From the NCBI GenBank assembly GCA_007279905.1, contig QYPH01000024.1, positions 1 through 52,999 of the forward strand: a stretch of 52,999 nt of DNA, read 5' to 3'. Positions 35,085 to 42,582 of this stretch are shown here, piece after piece. The position numbers were made by a program, and so were the translations under genes. Under the pieces are notes generated by a model, which was not told where the DNA came from, made no database searches, and saw nothing but the letters and a program-made list of their open reading frames with translations. The stretch comes from Actinomycetota bacterium. GTDB taxonomy: Bacteria; Actinomycetota; Acidimicrobiia; Acidimicrobiales; Ilumatobacteraceae. Each line of letters starts with the position of its first letter. Position 1 is the first letter of the stretch.

Positions 35085-36152
35085 ATGAAGGCCGTTGTAA
35101 CAACAGGTAACGGTGGGTACGACAAACTCGAGTACCGGGATGTGCCAACGCCCGTTGTAGGTGCGGGCGAAGTGTTGATTCAGGTTTTAGCAGCAGGGGT
35201 AAACAACACCGAGATCAACACACGTTTGGGTTGGTATTCACAATCTGTGACCATGGGTACGAATGCAGTTGCCAACATTGACGAGTTGGCTGAAGTTCAA
35301 AAACCTGATGGCGGATGGAATGTCGCGACGCCGTTTCCATTTATTCAAGGCACCGACTGTTGCGGGAAGGTTGTGGGCATTGCTCAAGATGTTGCGAGCA
35401 GTTTTCTCGGCACTCGCGTACTCGTGAGACCATGCATGCGACCCGATGGCTTTGGTTCGATGCGCAATATCTGGATGGGTTCTGACTTCGATGGGGCTTT
35501 CGCTCAGTTTGTAAAAGTGCCAGCAAGTGAGGTCTTTGTAATCAAGTCACATTGGAGTGATATCGAGCTGGGTTCGATTCCGTGTAGTTATGGTTCGGCT
35601 GAAAATATGTTGCATCGCGCAAAAGTTTGGGCAAATGAACATGTGCTCGTTGCCGGCGCATCGGGAGGCGTTGGTTCTGCAGCCGTGCAGTTGGCAAAAC
35701 TGCGTGGAGCCATGGTGACGGCGATAGTCGGTGCCGACAAGGCTCAGCATGCGATCAAAATTGGCGCGGACCGAATTGTTGAGCGGGGCACCGATATCGC
35801 AGCAGCTTTGGGTCAAGAAACTGTCGATGTGGTTGTCGACAATGTCGGCGGAAAAGATTTTGAGTCAATGTTGCAAGTGCTGCGTCGGGGCGGCCGTTAC
35901 GTTTCGTCAGGAGCAATTGGTGGCCCAATTGTCAATCTAGATCTACGAACGTTTTACCTGAAGGATTTGACCCTGATCGGTTGCACAGCGTGGGATGAAT
36001 CGGTGTTTGAAAATCTTGTGTCTTATATCGAAAAGAATCAGATCAAGCCAGTCGTGGCAAAAAGTTTTGCATTGCGTGACATAGCGCAAGCCCAAAGCGA
36101 ATTTTTAGAGAAAAAACACTTCGGCAAATTCGTGTTAGTACCAGAGCACTAA
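35085..36152 (+). CDS. MDR-superfamily alcohol dehydrogenase/quinone oxidoreductase-like
   Basis: A 355-residue medium-chain dehydrogenase. The N-terminal GroES-like domain has VVGAGEVLIQVLAAGVNNTEI and FIQGTDCCGKVVG; the Rossmann domain has VLVAGASGGVGSAAVQLAKLRGA and VVDNVGGKDFESMLQVLRRGGRYVSSG. The classical four-Cys structural zinc site is not visible, and NNTEIN at the usual Cys-x-TD position points to a zinc-free quinone oxidoreductase-like enzyme. An unusually long insert (about 45-85) separates the first strands. The ATG at 35085 follows an in-frame GTG at 35082. Probably co-transcribed with the upstream dioxygenase. Confidence 0.88.
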   Translation: MKAVVTTGNGGYDKLEYRDVPTPVVGAGEVLIQVLAAGVNNTEINTRLGWYSQSVTMGTNAVANIDELAEVQKPDGGWNVATPFPFIQGTDCCGKVVGIAQDVASSFLGTRVLVRPCMRPDGFGSMRNIWMGSDFDGAFAQFVKVPASEVFVIKSHWSDIELGSIPCSYGSAENMLHRAKVWANEHVLVAGASGGVGSAAVQLAKLRGAMVTAIVGADKAQHAIKIGADRIVERGTDIAAALGQETVDVVVDNVGGKDFESMLQVLRRGGRYVSSGAIGGPIVNLDLRTFYLKDLTLIGCTAWDESVFENLVSYIEKNQIKPVVAKSFALRDIAQAQSEFLEKKHFGKFVLVPEH

Positions 36153-36193
36153 TACATCAAGGTGCAAGAGGGGCAGTTCAAAAAGATCGCGTT

Positions 36194-37213
36194 TTAGACC
36201 GACTTGATGTCGGCAATCACTTGCGCCCAGCGGCTTTGATCGCTTGAGTATGGGGCATAGAAACTGAGGCGTTGAATAACGTCGCCGTAGCGTTTGGTGA
36301 GTTCGGGTGCAATTGTCTCGGGTTCGCCAACAACAGCAAACGTATTGAGGACCTCGTCGGTGATGAGATCACCCATCTCGACCCACTTGCCCTGCTTGGA
36401 GAGTGCATTGAGTTGGGGTTGCAGATCGTTCCAGCCGTGCAACTCGAGCACGCCAGAGTAGGAGGGTGTAGAGCCGTAGAAAGCAATTTGTTGGCGTGTG
36501 CCTGCGGCTGCTTGTTGCATCTCATCTGCGCTGTTGCCAGTGACAACAAAGCTTGGTCCGACGATTTCAAAACCTTCCATGGTCTTGCCGGCTTTGGCGC
36601 GACCGCGACGCAGTGCGGGGAGTGTGACTTCGCGTAGATATTTTTCAGTTGTAAAACCGTGACAGATAAAACCATCACACACTTCGCCAGCAACTTCGGT
36701 CATCATTTCGCCAACACCTGCAAGAAATATTTTTGGTACTCCAAAGTCACCGAGGTCTTTTTTGTCTGGCGCGAAAAATGGTGTCATCAGTGTGTGCTGA
36801 TAAAACTCGCCACGAAACTCGAGAGGTGCTCCGGTCAGCCACGTGTTCCAGATGGCACGAATGGCCAAGATCATCTCGCGCATGCGAGGAGCAGGGTGGC
36901 TCCACTCCATGCTGAAACGCTTGGTGATGTGTGGTTTGATTTGGCTACCCAAACCAAGAATGAAACGGCCTTTGGAATACGACTGCAAGTCCCATGCCGT
37001 GTTGGCAAGCGTCATTGGGTTGCGGGCGAAAGCAACTGCGATGCTTGTGCCGATCTCGAGAGTGCTCGTGTGTTCGGCAGCGAGCAGTAGTGGCAAGAAC
37101 GGGTCGTGCGATGTCTCGGCTGTCCAACCACCGGTGTAGCCAGCGCGCTCGAGGTCTTGGGCGCTCGATGCGGCGTTGTGCAATGAACTGGGAATACCGC
37201 CGTCGAGTTTCAT
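36194..37213 (-). CDS. LLM-class F420-dependent oxidoreductase
   Basis: A 339-residue luciferase-like TIM-barrel protein. GYTGGWTAETSHDPFLPLLLAAEHT, GTSIAVAFARNPMTLANTAWDLQ, GRFILGLGSQIKPHITKRFSMEW and MTEVAGEVCDGFICHGF are typical of the F420-dependent actinobacterial subgroup (TIGR03617-like). It transfers hydride from or to F420 on an unknown substrate. The ATG overlaps the PAC2 stop by four bases. Divergent cofactor use (FMN) cannot be excluded from sequence alone. Confidence 0.88.
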   Translation of the reverse strand: MKLDGGIPSSLHNAASSAQDLERAGYTGGWTAETSHDPFLPLLLAAEHTSTLEIGTSIAVAFARNPMTLANTAWDLQSYSKGRFILGLGSQIKPHITKRFSMEWSHPAPRMREMILAIRAIWNTWLTGAPLEFRGEFYQHTLMTPFFAPDKKDLGDFGVPKIFLAGVGEMMTEVAGEVCDGFICHGFTTEKYLREVTLPALRRGRAKAGKTMEGFEIVGPSFVVTGNSADEMQQAAAGTRQQIAFYGSTPSYSGVLELHGWNDLQPQLNALSKQGKWVEMGDLITDEVLNTFAVVGEPETIAPELTKRYGDVIQRLSFYAPYSSDQSRWAQVIADIKSV

Positions 37214-38115
37214 GAGTCTGTGCGGTTTTCGCGCAAAAACTTTTCGAGCTCTGCAGCAAGTTCGTCGCCGCTCGGAAGTGGTACGCCACCAAAACCCGTG
37301 GTCAGTGTGCCGTTGCCGCTGTGCTCGGCGTCGAATGCAATCTCGAGTTGGGTGAGCATCGCTGCGTGTTCTGGATTGGTGCGCACAAGTTGATCGAGAC
37401 GTTCGCGCTGAATTACTGATTGCTCGTGAATGCCACTGATGTCAAGGGTGAGACCGCCAACATCACACACTGCACCAAGCAGTGCAGCCGATGCCGGTGG
37501 GTACGCCATCGACGAGACATAGTGTGGAACTTGCGCCCACAATCCCAGTGCATCAATGTTTTGATCGTGAAGCGCGTGCTCAAGTGCTGCCTCCATGCCA
37601 GCCGGCACATCGAGCGAGCTCTTGATGTAAGGGAGAGACTGGATGAGTGATGCATTTGGGGAAGTGCACGAAATCTGTACTGCTCGCGTGTGCGGTGTAG
37701 CGACCGGATATGCACCCAAGCCGAGCATGCGGCGCACGCCGAGCGTGGTTGACAGGTTGGCTACTTCAGTGGCAAATTGCTTCCAACGAGAGTCTGGCTC
37801 GGGGCCGGTGAGCAACAGAACGTCGCGGTGATTGACATCATGACCGATCATCAAGTGTGGAGCAGACCAGTCGAGTTTGGTATTGACACCATCGCGAAGT
37901 TCCATTGTTGGTCGTCGTGCGCGGTAGTCGACAAATAGATCGGTATCAAATTCGAGCAACATTGTGGCGCCGGTTTCCGAGATGAGAGATTCCATTGCAT
38001 TGCCAGCAGCAACACTCGTGTCGATCCAGCCGGTGAACATGACCACCAATAAAGGCTCGCTGAGTTGCGGGAGGCTGTTTCCAAACGATTCAGAAATGCG
38101 ATATGCGTCGCTCAT
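37210..38115 (-). CDS. PAC2-family protein
   Basis: A 301-residue protein of the proteasome-assembly-chaperone-2 family (LPQLSEPLLVVMFTGWIDTSVAAGNAMESLI, LLTGPEPDSRWKQFATEVANL, GLGAYPVATPHTRAVQI, GLWAQVPHYVSSMAYPPASAALLGAV). The actinobacterial members have an unknown role; a link to proteasome or DUF-type ligases has been suggested only by family name. The ATG at 38115 is chosen because the longer frame would start in the preceding kinase gene. It lies seven bases after that gene's stop and overlaps the LLM gene start. Confidence 0.87.
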   Translation of the reverse strand: MSDAYRISESFGNSLPQLSEPLLVVMFTGWIDTSVAAGNAMESLISETGATMLLEFDTDLFVDYRARRPTMELRDGVNTKLDWSAPHLMIGHDVNHRDVLLLTGPEPDSRWKQFATEVANLSTTLGVRRMLGLGAYPVATPHTRAVQISCTSPNASLIQSLPYIKSSLDVPAGMEAALEHALHDQNIDALGLWAQVPHYVSSMAYPPASAALLGAVCDVGGLTLDISGIHEQSVIQRERLDQLVRTNPEHAAMLTQLEIAFDAEHSGNGTLTTGFGGVPLPSGDELAAELEKFLRENRTDS

Positions 38116-38122
38116 TATGAGA

Positions 38123-39169
38123 TCAGTGTAGGCGTGACAGCAACATTTCGGCTTTTTGTGCCGATGCTTCAACCTGCAATTTGAAAGGCTCAAAATCGCT
38201 TACATCATGCGCGCCCATTGCGCCGGAAATGTAGCGGGCGTAGACGCCTTCAATAATGCAGGCCAGTTTCCAATAAGCAAATGCGACGTAATAGTCGAGA
38301 TGCGAAATGTCTCGACCAGAAATTTGTGCATAGCGTTGCGCAAGTTGCGCACGATCTAAGAAACCTTCGGCGGTAGTTGTGCCAAACGTAGTGCCAGATG
38401 GTTCGTCGGTAGGTCCGCTCCAATAGACCATCAGCAAGCCGAGGTCGGCGAGTGGGTCGCCGAGCGTGCACAACTCCCAGTCCAGCACCGCAATGATGTC
38501 GCCAGCATCATTGATCATGCAGTTGTCGAGTCGGTAGTCGCCATGCACGATGGTCGCAGGCCCCTGAATTGGCAAATGCTTGAGCAGTCCATCGTGAACG
38601 CGATCGATCGCACCGAGTTCGCGTGTTTTGGATGCATTCCATTGTCCATACCAACGCTTCAGTTGGCGCTCGATGTAGCCATCGTGGCGACCAAGCTCGC
38701 CTAAGCCAACTGCGACCGGATCGACGGCATGAATTGCGGCCATGGTGTCGACAAGAGAGTGACTTGCTTGCAGACGAGTCGTTGGTGTGAGTACGCGCGA
38801 TGCTATTTCCGGATCGCGCACAATGTGACCATCGACAAAACCCATTACATAGAACGGCGCATCATTGACTGTCACATCTGCGCACATGGCAAGTGCTGGG
38901 GCTACTGGCACCTTGGTGTTTTGCAACGCCGAAATAACTCGGTGTTCGCGACCCATGTCGTGCGCGCTAGCAAGAGCATGGCTGAGTGGCGGTCGACGCA
39001 GTACGTAGTGATGGTTGGCGCTATCGGTCACGCTAAACGTGAGGTTGGAGTGGCCGCCTGCAATGAGATCAAAATGAAAAGGTGCGACAGCACCAGCAAC
39101 ATTTGCCGTGAGCCACCGAGATACCGATTCGGCGTTGATACCCGCAGGCGTTGGGTGCGTTGCATTCAT
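38123..39169 (-). CDS. APH-like phosphotransferase (ACAD10/11 N-terminal type)
   Basis: A 348-residue protein-kinase-like enzyme of the aminoglycoside/choline phosphotransferase superfamily. Motifs: GGHSNLTFSVTDSANHHYVLRRPP (nucleotide loop), IVHGDYRLDNCMIN (catalytic loop with HGDxxxxN) and AVLDWELCTLGDPLADLG (metal-binding D-x-E/D). This subgroup resembles the kinase part of acyl-CoA dehydrogenase 10/11, which phosphorylates hydroxyacyl-CoA substrates, so a lipid-catabolic role is more likely than antibiotic resistance. ATG 39169 or GTG 39175. First gene of a minus-strand kinase-PAC2-LLM unit, divergent from the thioredoxin gene. Confidence 0.9.
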   Translation of the reverse strand: MNATHPTPAGINAESVSRWLTANVAGAVAPFHFDLIAGGHSNLTFSVTDSANHHYVLRRPPLSHALASAHDMGREHRVISALQNTKVPVAPALAMCADVTVNDAPFYVMGFVDGHIVRDPEIASRVLTPTTRLQASHSLVDTMAAIHAVDPVAVGLGELGRHDGYIERQLKRWYGQWNASKTRELGAIDRVHDGLLKHLPIQGPATIVHGDYRLDNCMINDAGDIIAVLDWELCTLGDPLADLGLLMVYWSGPTDEPSGTTFGTTTAEGFLDRAQLAQRYAQISGRDISHLDYYVAFAYWKLACIIEGVYARYISGAMGAHDVSDFEPFKLQVEASAQKAEMLLSRLH

Positions 39170-39181
39170 TGACACGCAAAC

Positions 39182-39210
39182 TTAGTCAAGTGAGGGCGTG
39201 ATGTCATACT
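39182..39210 (+). promoter_or_regulatory. Possible promoter of the thioredoxin gene
   Basis: TTAGTC (39182-39187) and CATACT (39205-39210) with a 17-bp spacer, giving a transcript with a very short leader before ATG 39230. Moderate match only. Confidence 0.35.
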
Positions 39211-39229
39211 CGGCAGTATCGTCGTGGGT

Positions 39230-39934
39230 ATGGCGATTGATGTAACCGATGCAACGTTTCAGGCAGAGGTAATTGAACGCTCAAAGACCACTCCTGTCAT
39301 TGTGGATCTCTGGGCGCCATGGTGCGGGCCGTGCAAGACGATCGGGCCAATTCTCGAAAAACTCACCGATGCCACCGGGGGCAGGGTGATACTTGCCAAA
39401 GTAAATGTGGATGAAAACCCTGCGATTTCTGCAGCGTTCAAAGTGCAGTCGATACCTGCTGTGTATGCGCTCAAAGATGGAGCGATGCTGGATGGCTTTG
39501 TTGGCGCGCAGTCCGAGCACGTGATTGCCGAATTTGTGCAGTCACTGATGCCCGAGGGTGGTGTGCCAACTGTTGAGGAGTTATTGGCAGTGGGCGATGA
39601 GGCGAGTTTGCGCGAAGCATTTGTGCTCAAGCCAGGCGACGAACAAATTGCAATCTTGCTTGCCGAGTTGCTGCTGGTTCAAGGTGATGTGACGGGCGCG
39701 TTGGGTGTGCTGGCATTGGTGCCAGAGACAGACAAGGTGCGGGTTGTGATGGCAGCGGCTCGTGCGGCATTTAGGCCCACCGACGATTTCGACACACAGT
39801 TAGCCGCCTTGCTTCCCCTTGTGAAGGCAGACGAAGAAGCGCGAAAGCACTACCTCGAGATCATGGAGAAAATGGGCCCTCTCGACCCCCGCAGTGCTGC
39901 CCATCGCAAAAGATTGACTGCACAACTCTTCTAG
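39230..39934 (+). CDS. Thioredoxin-like co-chaperone with TPR-like tail (CnoX/YbbN type)
   Basis: A 234-residue protein with a full thioredoxin domain (about 1-105) containing the WCGPC active site (Cys32, Cys35), followed by a TPR-like helical tail (about 110-234, VEELLAVGDEASLREAFVLKPGD, LLLVQGDVTGALGVL). In E. coli CnoX this architecture protects proteins from over-oxidation and hands them to chaperones; CnoX has SxxC, whereas here the active site is a complete CGPC, so redox activity is likely. The comEA start lies 19 bp downstream, with the competence element in that gap. Confidence 0.9.
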   Translation: MAIDVTDATFQAEVIERSKTTPVIVDLWAPWCGPCKTIGPILEKLTDATGGRVILAKVNVDENPAISAAFKVQSIPAVYALKDGAMLDGFVGAQSEHVIAEFVQSLMPEGGVPTVEELLAVGDEASLREAFVLKPGDEQIAILLAELLLVQGDVTGALGVLALVPETDKVRVVMAAARAAFRPTDDFDTQLAALLPLVKADEEARKHYLEIMEKMGPLDPRSAAHRKRLTAQLF

Positions 39935-39950
39935 TTGCCGTACACATGGG
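39935..39950 (+). promoter_or_regulatory. Competence-associated 16-nt element, copy 2 (upstream of comEA)
   Basis: TTGCCGTACACATGGG, identical over 16 bases to the copy upstream of comM. It begins immediately after the thioredoxin stop codon and ends three bases before the comEA GTG. There is no Shine-Dalgarno, so a leaderless comEA transcript starting within or just after the element is possible. Confidence 0.6.
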
Positions 39951-39953
39951 GTC

Positions 39954-40637
39954 GTGCAGCAACGACTCATCGACTTTATTCACTGGATCGGTATAAGTCG
40001 AATTTTTGCATCTGCACTTGGGGTTGTGGTTGTGGTGATAGGTGCGTGGTGGGTTGTGCGGGTGCCGCCGCCGCCAACCGAGGCGAGCATTCCGTTTGCA
40101 ACTACATCGCTCGCTTCGCCGCAAGGACTTTTGCCGAGCGACGGTGTTGCTTCGCCCGATGTTTCGCAACATATTACGGTGTACGTTTCGGGCGAGGTCG
40201 TCAAACCAGGTGTGTACGTGTTGTTGGCAACAGCACGAGTGATTGACGCGCTGCAAGCAGCAGGCGGCACAACAAATCAGGCCGATCTCGTTGTGGTCAA
40301 TCTTGCTGCTCCGCTTGTGGATGCTGCACAAGTGTTTTTTCCTCGCAAGGGCTCAACACCGCACGCGACATTGCCACGACCGCATGCTGGTGTCAACCTG
40401 CCAAGTGCTGGTAGCGGTGCGGGCGGCGGCGCAACATCTGCTGCTGGCATTGTCGATATCAATAGTGCAACAGTGTTTGATCTAGATGCACTGCCAGGTG
40501 TTGGACCTTCAACTGCTCAAGCGATCATCGATTATCGAGTAGCAAATGGTCCATATGCATCGGTGGAGGATTTGCTCAATGTGCGCGGCATTGGGCCATC
40601 AAAACTGGCTGCGATGCGCGCGCGTGTGCGTGTGTGA
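39954..40637 (+). CDS. comEA: ComEA-family DNA-binding competence protein
   Basis: Membrane-anchored receptor for double-stranded DNA during transformation. The 227 residues include one N-terminal transmembrane helix (about 14-35, FASALGVVVVVIGAWWVV), a SLBB domain (about 70-120, ITVYVSGEVVKPGVYVLL) and a C-terminal tandem helix-hairpin-helix domain (VDINSATVFDLDALPGVGPSTAQAIIDYR and LNVRGIGPSKLAAM). A Gly/Ala/Ser linker joins the last two. GTG start. The comEC gene that normally follows is displaced by a gene on the other strand. Confidence 0.95.
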   Translation: MQQRLIDFIHWIGISRIFASALGVVVVVIGAWWVVRVPPPPTEASIPFATTSLASPQGLLPSDGVASPDVSQHITVYVSGEVVKPGVYVLLATARVIDALQAAGGTTNQADLVVVNLAAPLVDAAQVFFPRKGSTPHATLPRPHAGVNLPSAGSGAGGGATSAAGIVDINSATVFDLDALPGVGPSTAQAIIDYRVANGPYASVEDLLNVRGIGPSKLAAMRARVRV

Positions 40638-40646
40638 ATGCGAATT

Positions 40647-41096
40647 TTACAAAGCGCCAAGCACGATTGCGCTCAGCGCCAATGCCAACACTGCACCGAT
40701 CGCTACACCGATAGCAAGCGGTCGAAATTCGCGCGACCATTCTGGCCAACCCGCAACTGCACGACGTGTTGCGCGCAAGGCCGAGACCTGCCCGAGAGCA
40801 AACCAGATTGCGGCACTGGCCAATGTGGCAAACGCATAGCTTGTAAATGTGGAAACAGCGGGAACGCCCGCAATAGACAAAACCGGCAGTGCAATGACCA
40901 GCACCAAGTAACCGATGATGCCAAATAGTGATCCGGGTAGCGCCACCAAGATCAAGCCGACGAGCGCGAGTGATGCGCTCATGGCAACGGCGACGACGCC
41001 TCCTCGTTTGCGCACCAAGTTGCGGTTAGCAATGACACCATCGACAACGATGCGAGGTGAACGCGGGCGCGCACTAGGAGTTTCTACGTCATTCAC
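40647..41096 (-). CDS. Hypothetical four-helix membrane protein
   Basis: A 149-residue protein with a basic, polar N-terminal 35 residues and four predicted membrane helices (about 36-55, 58-80, 84-105, 125-149), Ala/Leu/Val-rich. No recognisable domain. GTG start. It lies between comEA and comEC on the opposite strand; its stop is 9 bp from the comEA stop and its start faces the comEC start, sharing a 64-bp divergent gap. The position may be accidental or it may be a competence-linked membrane factor. Confidence 0.7.
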   Translation of the reverse strand: MNDVETPSARPRSPRIVVDGVIANRNLVRKRGGVVAVAMSASLALVGLILVALPGSLFGIIGYLVLVIALPVLSIAGVPAVSTFTSYAFATLASAAIWFALGQVSALRATRRAVAGWPEWSREFRPLAIGVAIGAVLALALSAIVLGAL

Positions 41097-41160
41097 ACTT
41101 CAATCGTACGAGACACGACACGGTCGAAGTGGGAATGCGCTTGAGTTGGGCGACAACAGC

Positions 41161-42582
41161 ATGTTGGCGTTAGCAATTGTGTTGTTGGTGAGCACTCGAT
41201 TGTCGGGAACACTCGCAAACATGGGCAACTTCATGGTGGGTATTTGTGTTGTGGTACTCATGTTGTTGATCAGACATCGGCAACGCAAAACCGCTGCAAT
41301 CGCTGGGTGCTCGACAGTTGTTGACGTTGTTGTTTTGTTTGTGGTGGTGGTGATGCTCGGCGCGGGTTTGGGCGCGCATTCGTGGCAGCAACTTCGAGCG
41401 CCACAACTCGGTTCGTTTCAGGGTGTTGCGAAAGTGATGGAAGACCCGCAGTGGCGCAACGGCGGAGTGCAGACCGTATTGCAACTCGATGGCGAACGGT
41501 TCATTGTCTACGCCTATGGTCTGCCCGCAAGAAGATTGAGCAATCGAAAGAGTGGCGAGGTGCTGTGGGTTTCGGGAGATCGTTTGCGTCTTGAAACGAG
41601 CAAACAAAACAGATTGTCGTATCGACACATTGTGGGAACTTTCGCAGTTCTCGAGGTGAGCGACAGATTTGGCAATGGCGCGGTGCTGTATGTGAGCGCA
41701 AATAATATTCGCACAGCATTGGCGCGATCTGCGGCAGCGATGCCTCGCGACGAGGGTGCATTGTTTATGGGCCTGATCATTGGCGATGATCGGCAGCAAC
41801 CGGCGTCAATGATCACCGCATTTCGAAAGAGTGGTTTGTCGCACCTCACTGCAGTGTCGGGACAAAATGTTGCATTTCTCTTGACAGTGATGGCCCCTTT
41901 GCTGATGCGTGCTCGGTCGTCGTGGCGGCTTGGACTCACGATGTTTGTGTTGCTGTGGTTTACGGTCGTGACGAGGGGCGAACCTTCAGTGTTGCGAGCC
42001 GCGATGATGGCGGGATTCGTTGCGCTGGGCTCTGCGCGCGGACGCGATACACCTGGACGACGCATGCTTGGTCTGGCAATCATTGTTTTAATCGTGTGTG
42101 ATCCGCTACTTGCGTGGTCGGTTGGGTTCTGGATGTCGAGTTCGGCAACGTTTGGTTTGCTGGTGATCACTCCACAACTTGCACAGGTCATTCCAGGACC
42201 TACATGGTTTTCAACCGCATTGTCCACAACGATGGGCGCACAGTTGGGGGTGATGCCGATCACGGCAATCATTTTCCATAGCGCACCGGTGATTGCTCTT
42301 GTTACCAACTTGCTTGCAGTGCCTATTGCAGGTGCAGTGATGTTGGTAGGGATTCCGCTTGGGATGTTGGCCGGCATTTTGAGTCAAATCTCGGGAGGTT
42401 TGTTGATGTCCACGGTGGTGGCATCGTTGATGTGGCCTGTGCAAATAGCCGTGCGTTGGGTGTGGTGGGTTGCTGTATTGGGCGAGCGAATAAGGATGCA
42501 TGGCACTGTGAACGCCATCGCTTGGTGCATCGTGGCAATGCTTGTAATTTCTGCGAGAATATCGGCGTGGCGATCTATCTGA
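41161..42582 (+). CDS. comEC: ComEC/Rec2-family DNA-uptake channel, without C-terminal nuclease-like domain
   Basis: Polytopic membrane protein that carries single-stranded DNA into the cytoplasm. From ATG 41161 it has 473 residues: N-terminal helices, an OB-fold-like soluble part (about 75-180) and the competence domain (GLIIGDDRQQPASMITAFRKSGLSHLTAVSGQNVAF, VLRAAMMAGFVALG, DPLLAWSVGFWMSSSATFGLL). The metallo-beta-lactamase-like C-terminal domain of Bacillus ComEC is missing, common among actinobacteria. An in-frame TTG at 41146 is possible; the longer open frame from 40915 overlaps the minus-strand gene and is unlikely. The competence element is not found upstream. Overlaps holA by 16 bases. 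Confidence 0.9.
   Translation: MLALAIVLLVSTRLSGTLANMGNFMVGICVVVLMLLIRHRQRKTAAIAGCSTVVDVVVLFVVVVMLGAGLGAHSWQQLRAPQLGSFQGVAKVMEDPQWRNGGVQTVLQLDGERFIVYAYGLPARRLSNRKSGEVLWVSGDRLRLETSKQNRLSYRHIVGTFAVLEVSDRFGNGAVLYVSANNIRTALARSAAAMPRDEGALFMGLIIGDDRQQPASMITAFRKSGLSHLTAVSGQNVAFLLTVMAPLLMRARSSWRLGLTMFVLLWFTVVTRGEPSVLRAAMMAGFVALGSARGRDTPGRRMLGLAIIVLIVCDPLLAWSVGFWMSSSATFGLLVITPQLAQVIPGPTWFSTALSTTMGAQLGVMPITAIIFHSAPVIALVTNLLAVPIAGAVMLVGIPLGMLAGILSQISGGLLMSTVVASLMWPVQIAVRWVWWVAVLGERIRMHGTVNAIAWCIVAMLVISARISAWRSI

Noticed and set aside
38123-39169. Aminoglycoside-resistance kinase
   Set aside because: Sequence and operon resemble the ACAD10/11-type kinase group; the HGD and D-x-E motifs are shared by the whole superfamily and do not imply resistance.
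40915-41160. Long upstream extension of the comEC reading frame
   Set aside because: It overlaps the minus-strand membrane protein gene, encodes Thr/Ala/Pro-rich sequence unlike ComEC, and the first helix begins at ATG 41161.
41514-42377. 287-codon open frame antisense to comEC
   Set aside because: Shadow of comEC with no start signal and Asn/Thr/Pro-rich composition without a domain.
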